From NCBI GenBank assembly GCA_037447655.1, contig JBBHKE010000059.1, positions 250,001-314,000 of the forward strand: a stretch of 64,000 nt of DNA, in the 5' to 3' direction. The notes below the pieces were generated by a model, which saw nothing but the letters and a program-made list of their open reading frames with translations, searched no databases and was not told where the DNA came from. This DNA comes from Zygnema cylindricum (lineage: Eukaryota; Streptophyta; Zygnematophyceae; Zygnematales; Zygnemataceae). Shown piece after piece: positions 12,192 through 23,300 of the stretch. Both the position numbers and the translations under genes were made by a program. Position 1 is the first letter of the stretch; each line of letters begins with the position of its first letter.

Positions 12192-12670
12192 CAGAGGTGA
12201 CAATCGGGTACCCGAATCCGTACCCGATCCGTACCCGGTCGGCCACATCCGATCCGGAACGGATTCGGGTGCCAAATTTTGAGGGCCGGCCGGATTCGGC
12301 CGGGTGATTCAAAAAAAAAAACAAAACAAACTCGGGTGTGGCCGGGTTAAGCAAAAAACGAAATATATTCAAGGTTTCGTAGGTACGTTCCACTAAAGTA
12401 TTGTTTTGTCGTGTCCGTACTATTCAACATTATATTATTGTACTTTTTTATCGTGGAAACTAATTTTGTACTTATTCAGGTACGGTCGAGTGCTGTTAGT
12501 CGCGAGAGATCGAGTTTCGGTAAACTTTTTTTTTAGAAAACGCACATTGCGTAACGGGTAACAATTTAGGATGGAGCAATAACCCGGCCGGATTTCGGGT
12601 GTTCAAATTTTGAAAAAAACTAAAAAAAGTCGGATTCGAGTATCATAAATTTTGACTTTTGCGACCTCTA
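12192..12670. mobile_element. Non-autonomous hAT-like element
   Basis: The left end 'cagaggtgacaatc' and right end 'gcgacctcta' are near inverted repeats of the CAGAGGT(G/C)GC type used by hAT elements. Just inside both ends lie palindromic 'cgggtacccg' and 'ccggccgg' tracts and an A-rich core. A second copy begins at 62934 and shares an 'atccggaacggattcgg' tract and the following 'tgccaaatttt'. There is no coding capacity. An 8-base target duplication was not found. Confidence 0.5.
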
Positions 12671-13571
12671 ACTTGCTATCTGGTCATCCGAACATAATTT
12701 TGACTCATGACGATATTCACACAAAATATGGCACTTTAAGAACACCAAGGATTGCTAAGGGGCTTGTTCGGTGTGAAATTAACTTTATTTCAAAATTTGC
12801 GATGGAAAATCCATAAAGGTGAAAAAAATGGAAAAAAAGTATTTAAAGATTCAAAGAGCGAGACAGAATAAGTCATAGAGAAGAAACCAACACTACATGA
12901 GTACCCACAACCCTAACAAACTAAAGTCCACACTCTCAAAGATAAAGGATGTGAACTAGATCTTTTGGACGAAGATCTCAATGGCCTCCTTAGTCATCTG
13001 CTACCGTGCTTCGCGCGACTTACGCTCGTTGAAGGGCAATTAATACATTGATGGTGTAAAGCAACACGAAGGCTCAGTGGAGTACTCCTCAAAGGCTCGG
13101 CGGAGGAGTCCTCAGACCCCTCAATTAAAAAGATTTTCACCAATGATTTTGTAGGAAATCCTCAAAGGACTTGTCCAAAGTGCCAAAATTATTCGCCATA
13201 AATGAGACAAATTGATCGGCCTAGTCTCGTTGAACGTCATCTCGTTTGTTGAAAGGCGCACTCGTACTGCCACGCTCGTGTGTAGTGTAGTATGAAAAAA
13301 AACATGGGTCTCAATCGGATCCGTGAATACTACATCACCCAAGGCTCTCCCATACTTGTGGAGGAAGTCCATCAAAGGACTTTGAATACCACTAAACTAT
13401 GAGCAAGGAGGGGGTGCATAAAAATCCTCTTGCTTCACAGTGTAGCTCGTTTCGACGCCAGTTATAACAGTTCTATCGCGAACCTAATCAAGTGTAGCAT
13501 TGCGTTATCCACTACGTAAACAATAACATAGCTGAATCTTTTCGAAGTTTATAAGTTCGTTGATAACACAA
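12671..13571. other. Stretch without recognisable features
   Basis: AT-rich sequence between the hAT-like element and the Ty3/gypsy LTR. The only sizeable frame, 13121-13375 on the minus strand, has no motif I recognise. I see no gene here. Confidence 0.4.
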
Positions 13572-14203
13572 TGTGACATCCCCAAAAGTGGAGGGTGGGA
13601 AACCCAAAATAAGACATAAAATATACGTAAACTAGTCAAACGTCAAACAAAGTTACAAAAAAAGGGTGTGGCTTGCAACCACTTAATGACCCCCGATCCA
13701 AAATACGTATTAAAAATAAGCACGAGATTGAGCATAAGATAGCGCGTCCAAAATACCACAAGATTCAATGGATGCAAGCTTCTTTGATATGCTCTACTAC
13801 ATATCAAATTGTTGTCCACAATGAGAGATGGAAAAGGTAAAACCGAAATTTGGGCGTATGGGGAGAGTTATGCACGAGTTGAGAGAAAGGCCCTATAAAA
13901 TGTAAATCGGTTTTCCACACTATCGACAACTAGGGCTATAACAAAGACGCCGTCAACAATGAAACGAGAGTGGATGGCATCAACAAAGTCTTATTACCCA
14001 AATATGCCCCTAAGCAATCCTAACTGCAAAAGTAAGCTGAAATTGCCATGAAAATTGTGAGGCTAATTGATCCATTTAGCCTATAAAAAATCCCATGCCC
14101 AAGTATGTGGTGTAGTTCACTCAAAATTTTGTGTAACAGGGTTACAAGGACTTAGTGGGTCGGGGGTAATATAGAGCAGCTCTTATAACTGCGGTGTTTC
14201 ACA
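13572..14203 (+). mobile_element. 5' LTR of a Ty3/gypsy chromovirus
   Basis: It begins 'tgtgacatcccc' and ends 'ggtgtttcaca', so the termini are TGTGA...TCACA. The start is the form commonly seen in plant Ty3/gypsy LTRs. It is followed within 8 bases by a primer-binding-like site and then by gag, the expected order. No second copy is present before 22.2 kb, so the element lacks its 3' LTR here. Confidence 0.65.
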
Positions 14204-14210
14204 ACGCAAC

Positions 14211-14224
14211 TGCTATGTCAGAGC
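14211..14224 (+). other. Probable primer-binding site
   Basis: 'tgctatgtcagagc' lies 8 bases after the LTR. It resembles the 'TGGTATCAGAGC' site, complementary to the 3' end of plant initiator tRNA-Met, with a few changes. Position and partial match support the call. Confidence 0.45.
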
Positions 14225-14308
14225 AACGCAGCTGCGATGTGAGACTAGCGCAGCAAGGCAACATAGCAATGCAGTAGAATGTGATAAAAGTAGTGCCTCT
14301 AGAACCTA

Positions 14309-15187
14309 GTGTGGTTAAGACACGGAAGAGTGCCTGATGAGTTTGACCCTGTTAAGCACAAGAATCTCGATGCGTGGTTGTTTTCGATAACAAACTATAT
14401 GGAGAATTTTCCCAGCATGTCCGAGCGCGATAAGATTTATTATGCGGAGGGTTTATTAAAGGGGGAAGCAGGAGCATGGTGGAGAGCAATGGTGGATAAC
14501 AGCGAGGTACTCGCCGATTGGACCCTTTTTGTTCATTCTCTTCGTGACTGCTAGCAACCCGTGAACACCATCAAGGCCGCAAGGGATAGGATTTATGTGT
14601 TCAAACAACGTTCTTCTGTTTTAGAGTACACGCATTGATTCTTGGAGTGCAAGGTCCAAATCCCAACGATGTCGGAGGATGAAGCTGTTGACCAATATGT
14701 TAAGGGGCTCAAGGCTTCAATCCGACGGGAAGTGGAACAGTGGCTCGCACAGGAAACAACGTCTTCTAGCCTCTCCGCGATTGTCCAATTTGTGGAACGG
14801 ATCGATCCAGTCGATTTCACTCTCCATAGATCCTATCATTTTGGATCGAGTAGTAGTAGAGGAGGCCGAAGGGATGATGGTCAGACTCCTATGGAGCTAA
14901 GAACAATCAAGGAGGACGCGGTCAACGCAATTAAAATGAATAAGAAGATCACTAAGAGAAGACCAATGACCTGTCCTCGAGGATCTCCAAAGGAGAAGGC
15001 AAAATGGATTATGTTTCCAGTGTGGTTCCCCGGACCATATGGCCAAAGAATGACCAAGGAGAAAAGGTCCCAAGAAAGGCAAAATCAGTGTCATGAGGTA
15101 AGCTGGAAAAGGTGGAGACCCTTTGGATTTTCAAGGAAAAATTAGGGGTAGTGTAATTAGCCTCATGGTTGACTCATGAGCGTCGGG
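14309..15187 (+). pseudogene. gag remnant of the Ty3/gypsy element, with the start of the protease
   Basis: The translation starts with a gag-like segment in which the phrase 'DAWLFSITNYMENFP' precedes 'KGEAGAWWRAM', typical of plant Ty3/gypsy capsid domains. A stop at about 14552 breaks it, and it resumes in another frame at about 14642-15145. A CCHC-like knuckle can be read near 15020 only after a frame change. The reading then reaches the protease active-site sequence DSxAS at about 15165-15185, where a solo LTR interrupts it. Several stops and shifts show this copy is dead. Confidence 0.7.
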
Positions 15188-16588
15188 TGTTGATATTTGT
15201 GTATTTTCTAGGTCTGTATTAGGATAGAAAAAGGCACGGCAGTCTGCCTCTAACTCCCTTCTCTAAGCCCCCACACTTAACGTAGTCAATGAAGGCTAGT
15301 GAGGAAGCTAGAGTCATGGCTGCCAAAGCTCTCTAGAGAAACAAAGAGTAGGTTTGGTAGATTTTCCAAAATTGTGTTTGACAGACACAGGATTTGATCC
15401 TTGTACCTACCGTCCATCAAATCACCCGTTGCTGTTAGCTTTATCCTGTAGCGTAGGACAATTGCTAAAGTATATAGAGAATGATAAGTATATAAATGTG
15501 AACTACTCGACACATTCCATTTAACAGATTACGGGATGAAGTATACACGGAAATGAACCAGGCCACACACTTCCATACCGCACGGAAGTAACGTGATGAC
15601 ATTTTATTTCGACGGTCCGGATAATATATCCGATTTGAATCGACGGTCGTGGTGCGATCCTGGATTTCAGAGTGAGCGACTTGGTGTTTTCGAGCGCCAC
15701 CACTCCGGATGACACGTGGCAAGATCCTACAGGATTGCGGGATCTCCGAAACGCGAGATGACAAGTCTAAATGTGACGAGTGTCACATTATGGCGATGTC
15801 GTACATGGACCGTACAGAAATTACTCCGGCACTTGTACTTTCTTGTACGCTACAGTCAATAGATTGGTTTGTACCTTAGTTGGTTTGGTGTCGACGAGAA
15901 TTTCAACGCTCAACACAAAACAACAACCGTTCAAATTCAACAACGAACAAAAGTTAAATTCGGCGCGCCAAAATGACACGTGGCATCATCCTATATGATG
16001 CTGGAGAAGAAAGGGACATAACGGCGACGACTTATTCGCCACGTGGCAGACAAAGAGTGGTGCCGTATAATTCCGTACATAAAGTACGGCGGCTACCGTA
16101 CTTTGAATTTACATTATGTAGTGTGCGATAATCTATTAGTCTAGAGGGGCTATGAGAGGTTTTAGGACTTAGAACTTTTTTGGTAGGTAGCCGCCTCTCT
16201 TTGAGAGCACCCTTGTATAAAAAGCTCACTTTGAACAGCCATTCTATCAACTCAGTTGACCATTTTCAGTGATTCTTTTTGCCGCGGTCTCGAAGAGTCC
16301 AGTCTACACAAGGGTGTAGTCGGTTTGACTTTTTGCCTGCCAAGGTGGCGGCATTTCTAAGGGAAAGTCAAAGTGGGGAATGTTGTCCAAAACTCATATT
16401 CTAAGTTTGCATTCTGTGGTGGAACTGAGCACACATAAATTCTTATTTCACAGGGTTGAGTTGTATAGGGGTTCTGATTATCAGGGTATTAGTCATTTGG
16501 GTTTATATCAACTTGGAGTCAGCACTATCTAGACTATCTTCTTTTGGATCCACTAATTCTATGGGAGAATGGAGCCCATAGAATTTCA
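15188..16588 (-). mobile_element. Solo LTR, reverse orientation, inserted into the protease region
   Basis: Read on the minus strand it starts 'tgaaattctatgggctc' and ends '...atatcaaca' (TG...CA). It matches, in inverted orientation, the 1.3 kb insert at 19774-21092. Probable 5-base target duplication: 'tcggg' at 15183-15187 and 'tcgag' at 16589-16593. Removing it joins the DSxAS motif to the rest of the protease reading frame, which supports the boundaries. It contains TATA-like and AATAAA-like motifs but no coding. Confidence 0.7.
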
Positions 16589-16593
16589 TCGAG

Positions 16594-16974
16594 AATTTCG
16601 TCAACGAGAAGACGCTAATGAAGTTGAAGTTGCCTCTCATAATTGTTCCGGATCAACAATCAAACCAACTGGCCGATGGAACCTCTATTGGGATCACCCA
16701 TCGTACACCTAGACTACGGGTTAGTATGGGAAACTTTCATTGGTATGAGACGCTCCACGTATTACCTCTCGGAGATCATGAGGTAATCTTAGGGAAGCCG
16801 TGGCACCAAAAGTGGAATCCGACGATTGATTGGAAGAACAACAGTATGAGGGTCAAGAAAGGCGAAAGAGAGCATGACACAAACACCAAAGTGTCTAGTA
16901 AAGATTTGGAAGAGGGACGCGTGCTTTCGGCTTTACAGCTTAAGAGGGCACTCAAGAAAGGGGAAACAGTTTGA
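16594..16974 (+). pseudogene. Second half of the Ty3/gypsy aspartic protease
   Basis: Downstream of the solo LTR the frame continues with 'NEKTLMKLKLP' and then 'HVLPLGDHEVILGKPW', the usual C-terminal half of a Ty3/gypsy protease (ILG-P-W). It ends with a stop just before the reverse-transcriptase frame. The protease is inactivated because its catalytic Asp segment lies 1.4 kb upstream across the insertion. Confidence 0.7.
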
Positions 16975-16992
16975 ATAACGGTCGTCTAACCC

Positions 16993-18690
16993 GTGGAGGA
17001 AGTTAAGGAGGAGATTTCGGAGGGGTGGATAATTAAGGATTCAGACTTCGACTCCAAAAGAGGGGACGACGTAGGAAAGGCTTCCGTTGAGGCCTCGGAA
17101 GTCGTGACAAAGCTTCTTGAGGAGTATGTTGATGTTTTTCCCCCAAAACTCTCGGAAAGATTACCTCCGAAACACGACGTAAACCACCGAATCGAGCTTT
17201 TTCTCGGAGCAGTGCCCCAGGCCAACATGATGTATACAATGAGTTATACCGAGTTAGATGAACTCAAAAAGCAACTTTCAGAGTTGGTCGAGGTTGGAGC
17301 AGTTGAACCGAGCAATTCACCTTATGGAACCCCCATCCTTTTTGTGTCCAAGAAAGATGGAGGTTTGCGTATGTGTGTGGACTACCGAGCGCTAAACAAA
17401 TTAACGGTCAGAAATGCGTATCCCCTTCCCAAGATCGACAAACTGTTAGACAGACTTAGGGGTGCTAAGTATTTTTCTAAGATAGACTTGCTTAGTGGAA
17501 ATCACCAGATTAGAGTTGCGAAGGAGGATGTAGAGAAGACTGCATTCAGGACGCGGTACGGTTATTTCCAATTTTTTGTCATGCCATTTGAATTCACCAA
17601 TGCCCCCGCTACCTTTATGCACTTGATGGATTCTATCTTCTAGCAATATCTGGACGCATTAGTAATATTCTTCTTATACGACATTTTGATATATAGTACG
17701 ACATTCAAAAACCATGTCATGCACCTTAAAACTGTCTTGCAAGTCCCGCGGTAAAACAAGTTATACGCTAAGATGAATAAATGTGATATTTTAAAAGATA
17801 AAATTGAGTTTTTCGGTCATGTGGTTAGTCGAGATGGAATCGCAGTGAACCCCATCAAAACTAAGGTAGTCAAAGAGTGGCCGCAGCCAACAAACGTCAC
17901 GAAGTTTAGGAGCTTTCTTGGATTATGCTCCTACTGCCAAGGATTGGTGGAGGGTTTTGCGAAGGTTGCATCACCCCTCTCGGAGCTGCTCAAGAATGAT
18001 TTGCCTTACGAGTGGAAGGAAGCGCAGGTTGCAGCCTTTAACACACTAAAGGAGCGGTTGGTTATCGCCCCTGTGTTAGCTGTCCCCAACCCAGCTTTAC
18101 CTTGGACAGCGGTCACCGACGCTTATGATACGACTATTGGAGCGATCCTTTTGCAGGACCATGGAAAAGGTCTTCAACCTGCCGCCTATGACCGCCGGAA
18201 ACTGAAGGCGACAAAATTCAACTGGGCAACACATAAGAAAACCATAGCCATCATTAATGCGTTAGAGGTCTAGAAGTGTTATATCCAAGGGAAGAGAGTC
18301 ACTGTGATCACTGACCATCATGCGCTAGAGTATTTGCAAACGCAACCAAAACTCTCCAAAAAGCAAGCCAGGTGGATGACCTTCCTATAGACCTTCGAAC
18401 CAGAGCTAACAATTAAGTACAAGATGGGCAAGACGGACCCTGCTGATGCTCTGTCAAAAAGGCCAGGTATTGTTGAATCCGCGAAGGGGTCCAAACCGCA
18501 GCCACCGCACGATCGCAGCAGTGGTGGCCCGGAGGAGTCAAAATCGCAGCCACCGCAAGATCGCAGCGATTATGGCAGAGAGGCAAGTACTAAAGTGGAA
18601 GATAAGAATCACGACCCGAAAGGCAACGCAGTGACAAGTACACTGCAAGTTGACAAGGAGTGGTTAAACATGATCAAAGCTGCGTACTAG
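16993..18690 (+). pseudogene. Ty3/gypsy reverse transcriptase and RNase H, degenerate
   Basis: The reverse transcriptase is recognisable from '[22 protein letters not shown]' pieces through 'SKIDLLSG'. A TAG stop lies at 17641-17643, directly before the catalytic block, which reads FFLYDILIY where active enzymes have a Y/F-x-D-D pair. The thumb region (FFGHVVSRDGI, FRSFLGLCSYC) and RNase H (TDAYDTTIGAIL, then ITDHHALEYL) follow, with stops at about 18271 and 18388. It ends with the 'DALSK' phrase that closes the RNase H of this group. It cannot make an active product. Confidence 0.85.
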
Positions 18691-18783
18691 GAAGACGACA
18701 CGATCAAGGAGCAGGTCAAGAAGAAAATCCTAGTTAATATTGCCAACAGTATGTGGCGGTACAAACCGAGTCAAGCAACCTGA

Positions 18784-19773
18784 TTGTACGTCTTGACAAA
18801 TCAAGAGTTACGGCATACGTTCCTCCAAATGTGTCACGACAAACCCCTCAACCGACATTTTGGAAGAGAAAAAACAAATGCACGATTGGCTGAGGCATAC
18901 TACTGGCCTAATATGACCAAGGACATTGCCGAGTACGTTAGAACTTGTGACTTTTGTAACAAAAACAAATCAGACGTGAGTCATTAAGGACTCTTTCAAC
19001 TGCTTCCGACACCATCCACTTCTTTAAAGGCCATCTCAATGGATTTTATCGTCGCCCTTCCGTTGACTCCATGAACTATGATTCGATATTCGTTGTCGTC
19101 GACTACCTTACAAAGATGGCCCACTTCCTGCCTACGAAGACCACAGCTACAACACGAGATATCGCATAACTATTCGTTCGGGAAGTATTCCGCCACCATG
19201 GACTTCCAAAGTACATCGTTAGTGATATAGACAAGAAGTTCGTCAGCCACTTTTGGAAAAATCTATTCTCCCTATATGGGAGGCAATTAGCTATATCCAG
19301 TGCATACCATCTTCAGACGGACGGTCAGACCGAAAGAGTGAATAAAACATTGGAGGAGGCCTTACGCGCTTATGTGTTGGTACACCGGACAGAGTAGGTT
19401 ACCCATCTGACGACAATCGCAGTGGCGCACAATAGTGTTGTACACTCGTCTACAAAGGCTACGCCTTTCTCACTTAATGAGAGAAACCCCATCCTTCCCC
19501 AGAATTTGCTTGCGTCCGAGTGCCCAACACCCGCCGCAATCGAATTTGTCACACAACCTCATACAAATTTGGAAATCGCGGCGAGGGCGCTTCAATGGGC
19601 GAAGGATCGTCAAAAAGTGCAATTCGACACTAAAAAGAGGGACGCTATGTTTAAGGTTCGAGACAAGGTCCACTTGAATTTGAAAAACCTGTCTCTACCG
19701 GGTGCTCTTTTAACAAAATTGGCGCCAAAATTTACACGCCGTTTCACTACCATTTCAAAGGTAAACCGGGTGT
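18784..19773 (+). pseudogene. Ty3/gypsy integrase, broken
   Basis: The zinc-binding N-terminus is visible as an H-x-H and C-x-x-C pattern within 'CHDKPLNRHFG' and 'YVRTCDFCNKNK'. The catalytic core follows with MDFI (first Asp), IVSDIDKKF (second Asp) and TDGQTERVNKTLEE (Glu), but stops at about 18985 and others divide it into frames. The C-terminal segment stops at 'TISKVNR', where a second solo LTR begins. The remainder of the C-terminus resumes after 21092. Confidence 0.8.
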
Positions 19774-21092
19774 TGAAATTCTATGGGCTCTATTGCCACA
19801 CAGAATTCGCATATAAAAAAGAAGCTAATTTAGATAGTGCCAACTCCAACTTGATAAAAACCCAAATGATTGACCCCTTGAAAATCAGAACCTCATTACA
19901 GCTTCACCTCGTGAAATACGACTTTCTGTGTTTTCAGTTCCACCAAAGAATGCAAAGTTATAATATGGGATTTGGACACATTCACCCACTTTGACTTTCC
20001 TTTAGAAATGCAACCACCCAGGCAAGCAAAAACTCTGACCAACTACTTCCCTACGTAGCCTGGACTCCCCTTAGTGGGCAGCAAAAAGAATCACTGAAAA
20101 TGGTCAACTGAATTGATAGTTATGGCTGGCCAAAGTTTGCCATTTATACAAGGTGCTCTCTGAAAAAGAGGTGGTTACCTACCCGGAATATTCTAAGTCC
20201 TAAACCCCTCTCTAAACCCTCTAGTACTGAGGTACGTACCAATCACATTACTGTATAGTACATAAAGGTACAGATGTCGGTGTACCTTTTGTACGGTCAT
20301 CGTACGACATGACTAAAAAGTCAACACATGTCCAATCCGAATTCGCTCTTATAATTTCCGGAATTCCTGCCTCCAAATCTTATCTCTCCACGTGGCGCCA
20401 CGTCATCCCGCGTCAGAAATATGGTACTGTACAATAAAGTACAAGTGCCAAAGGACTTTCTGTACGTACATTGTACGATGTCGCCATAGTGCGACATTTG
20501 TCACTTTCGGATTTGTTTTTTGCCGTTTCGGAAATTCCGTAATCCCGTACGATGTTGCCACGTGTCATCCGGAGTGGTGGCATCTGCAAACTGCCAAATT
20601 GTCCTTTCCGCGATGTCGGCGTTAACCACGGCTGTCCGATTTCCATGGTCATTTAAACTGACCGTCGAAATAAATGTCCGTACTATTTATTTCGTCCGGT
20701 ACTAGAAGTACAACTGTTTCTATGCCCTATATACCGTAATCTAGTTAAATGGAAAACCCTATTTGTAATGATATAAATATCTATCAAACCTTGTATTTCC
20801 TAGTGCTAGTCCTAGATGGACAAAGCTAACGACTGCGGGGCATTTGACGGACAGTTTTGACGGACGGTAGGTACCAGGATCAATTCCTGGGTCCGTCAAA
20901 TACCTTTTTAGTAAACATACCTATTATCTACTTCTGTCTCTCTGGAGAGCTTAGGCAGCCATGGCTCTACCCCCCTCTCCAGCCTTCAGTGACTACAACA
21001 AGTGTGGGGGCTTGGAGAAGGAGGTTAGAGGCAGACTGCCTCTGCTACTTTTCTTTCACAATAAAGACCTAGAAACTACTCAAATGTCAACA
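19774..21092 (+). mobile_element. Solo LTR, forward orientation, inserted into the integrase
   Basis: It begins 'tgaaattctatgggctct' and ends 'aaatgtcaaca'. It is the inverted partner of the insert at 15188-16588, with extensive similarity along its length. Both contain the 'aatcactgaaaatggtcaact' segment and the 'gactgcctct' terminal block. An AATAAA-like motif lies 30 bases before the end. Integrase coding resumes immediately after it. No clear target duplication is visible, perhaps because the 3' side was reduplicated. Confidence 0.65.
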
Positions 21093-22155
21093 GCCTACAA
21101 ACTCGGCATCCTAGGGCTTGTTGATACATGATGTATTCCATGTTTCCTCTCGAACCGTTTGGTCGTGATTGAGTGTTCGACTAAAGCTATGGCGTTTGAA
21201 TGATAGTTCAGGATCAATTCCAGAGTGAATGCCTTTTAGTAAACATACCTATTATCATACGTCTCACGGGAGGCTTAGTGACCATGGCCAGCTCCTCTCG
21301 ATAACTGATGACTCACAATGAGTGTGGGGAGGCGGAGAAGGAGGTTAGAAGCGGTACCTCGCTGCTTTTCTATCCTATAAGGGCCGAAAATACTCAAATG
21401 TCAATGCCACAGACTGCATCCCTAAGGCTTGGCAAATACATGTTGTATTCCATGTTTCACTACTCAAACCATTTCCAGATCCAGATTCAGTGTTCCCTAA
21501 TCCACTCGGGCACACACCTCTTCCACCAATTTACGGTACCCAAGATGAGTACGAGGTTGAGGATATTCTGCAATCCCGCCTCTTAACCTGTGGAAGTTCT
21601 CAAACCACTCAGTATCTGGTTTGGCGGAAAGGTTATGGCGTCGAGGACGATTCTTCGGAGGTTAGAGGCAGACTGCCTCTGCTACTTTTCTATCCCAATA
21701 AAGACCTAGAAAATACTCAAATATCAACAGCCTACAAACTCGGCATCCCTAAGGCTTGGCAAAAACATGATGTATTCCATGTTTCACTACTCAAACCGTT
21801 TCGAGATCCTGATTCAGTGTTCCCTAATCGACTTGGGCACACACTTCTTCCACCAATTTACGGTACCCAAGATGAGTACGAGGTTAAGGATATTCTGCAA
21901 TCCCGCCTGTTAACCAGTGGAAGTTTTCAAACCACTCAGTATCTCGTTTGGCGGAAAGGTTATGGCGTCGAGGACGGTTCTTGGGTGGATGCGAAGGACC
22001 TTTGTGCCCCGGAATTGCTGCACCGGTTCCAGCGGAGTGTGGACACTCCACCTCACCGGGGGGCCAGACGGAACACACGTGATAGAGGAAAAAATTGTAG
22101 TGCCGCACTCGTCGTAGTTATCTTGAAAACTCCACGCGGGGAAGCAATTGTGTAG
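21093..22155 (+). pseudogene. Integrase C-terminus and chromodomain, tandemly reduplicated
   Basis: The last copy (about 21721-22050) reads cleanly from 'FHVSLLKPF', the usual end of Ty3/gypsy integrases, into a chromodomain: 'YEVKDILQSR', 'QYLVWRKGYG', and a closing 'SWVDAKDL'. An earlier copy lies at about 21395-21645 and a more decayed start at 21093-21170. Each copy is preceded by the last 60-190 bases of the solo LTR (20870-21092, 21208-21394, 21652-21720). The duplicated unit was therefore LTR end plus integrase tail. The chromodomain identifies the host element as a chromovirus. Confidence 0.75.
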
Positions 22156-23295
22156 ACATCGCCTCTCAGCACCGCCGCTATGCTGCCAGAGAATCGCAGC
22201 ATGCCAGTTGCGCTACCAGAGAATTAGCATGTTTGTGACCGACATTTACTTTTTTCAAAGACCCAAATTAGAATTATTAAACAATTAGAATGTATGTTTT
22301 TTTTCAAAATTTTCAAATTCTTAATTAGCGTAAACCACGGTAATTATTCATATACGCTAAAGAAACTTCTACGCTAATAGCGATTGGCGGTGTAGCGCAT
22401 CGCACCGCGCATACGGTGATGTAAAATTTAAATTCGTCGACGGCGCTGCCGAAACCATAATTGTGAAGGGCAAAAATGCACGGAAATGCTAGATGTGATA
22501 ATCCCCATACTGTTGTCATATTATTCCCCCATAAAATCGGTAATATAACGTGTACAATATGGGATAACCGTTTCCACGCGTTTTCGCTCTTTTGAACTGA
22601 AATTCCTTAATTTTGTTTAAATACCGCCTCTAAATGACCGACCCGAATGTTGTCGGTTGGACGTACGGAACCCTTTGGTGGAAGCCGCCCCTCTCAGCCG
22701 TTCGCACATTCTGGCGTACGCCGTCGCGCCGCGCACCAACGGATAGTCTCCAACACCTCTCAAAATTCGCCTTGGTCGAAACATTTCTCCCTCCCTATCT
22801 CCAGCCTCTTGTATGGTTGGTTATTCTAGAAAGCTCTCTTCTTAGCTCTCTCGCTCTCTCCCTGCTCATTTTTTGCTTTCCTCTCTCTGCTGAATTTCCG
22901 GCTAATCCTTGTACCACTTCACCGAAGAGCGTCCGATTTCTCTATCTTCTCTCCTCTTCTCTCCTCTTCTCTCTCTCCTCTTTCTCGTCCCTCCTTTTTT
23001 CTCGTCCCTCTTTTCCCTCCTCTCTCATTGCTCTTCCATCTCAAACTTATCATCCATTGAACAGCAGTTTCCTATAAGGGGAACTGCAGGAAGGAGTGAA
23101 TGGAAACGACAAATCTGCACGGAAAGGCAAGATTTAGCGAGGATAGACTCACTTACAGGGGAACATGGTGTCAAATTGGTAGGTAAATAGATAGACACAG
23201 TAAAATAGGTCAGAATAAATGCAGAAATTTATAATTTTTTAAATTTCTGGTAACCAAAGCTAGTCATTTAGCTTTTCCTTTGACTTTTTATCCAG
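22156..23295. other. Intergenic: end of the retroelement and upstream flank of the next gene
   Basis: No 3' LTR matching 13572-14203 was found. At 22371-22395 there is one inverted-repeat end of the TACACCG family ('ctaatagcgattggcggtgta') without a clear partner. From about 22790 to 23040 the plus strand becomes strongly CT-rich ('ctctcctcttctc' repeats), typical of a plant 5' leader. A possible 5'UTR intron runs from a GTAGGT at about 23182 to 'atccag' at 23290-23295. Confidence 0.4.
22840..23040 (+). promoter_or_regulatory. CT-rich leader/promoter tract
   Basis: A 200-base run composed mainly of C and T lies 250-450 bases upstream of the first coding exon of the plus-strand gene. CT-rich tracts are common around plant transcription starts and in 5'UTRs. 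The role is inferred from position and composition. Confidence 0.3.
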
Positions 23296-23300
23296 AATCT

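Noticed and set aside
16993-18690. A live retrotransposon
   Set aside because: Multiple stops, a lost catalytic aspartate, two LTR insertions and no 3' LTR.
22634-23077. 147-codon frame upstream of the Ig-like membrane gene
   Set aside because: Second half is the CT-rich leader translated; no motif, no splice link to the gene.
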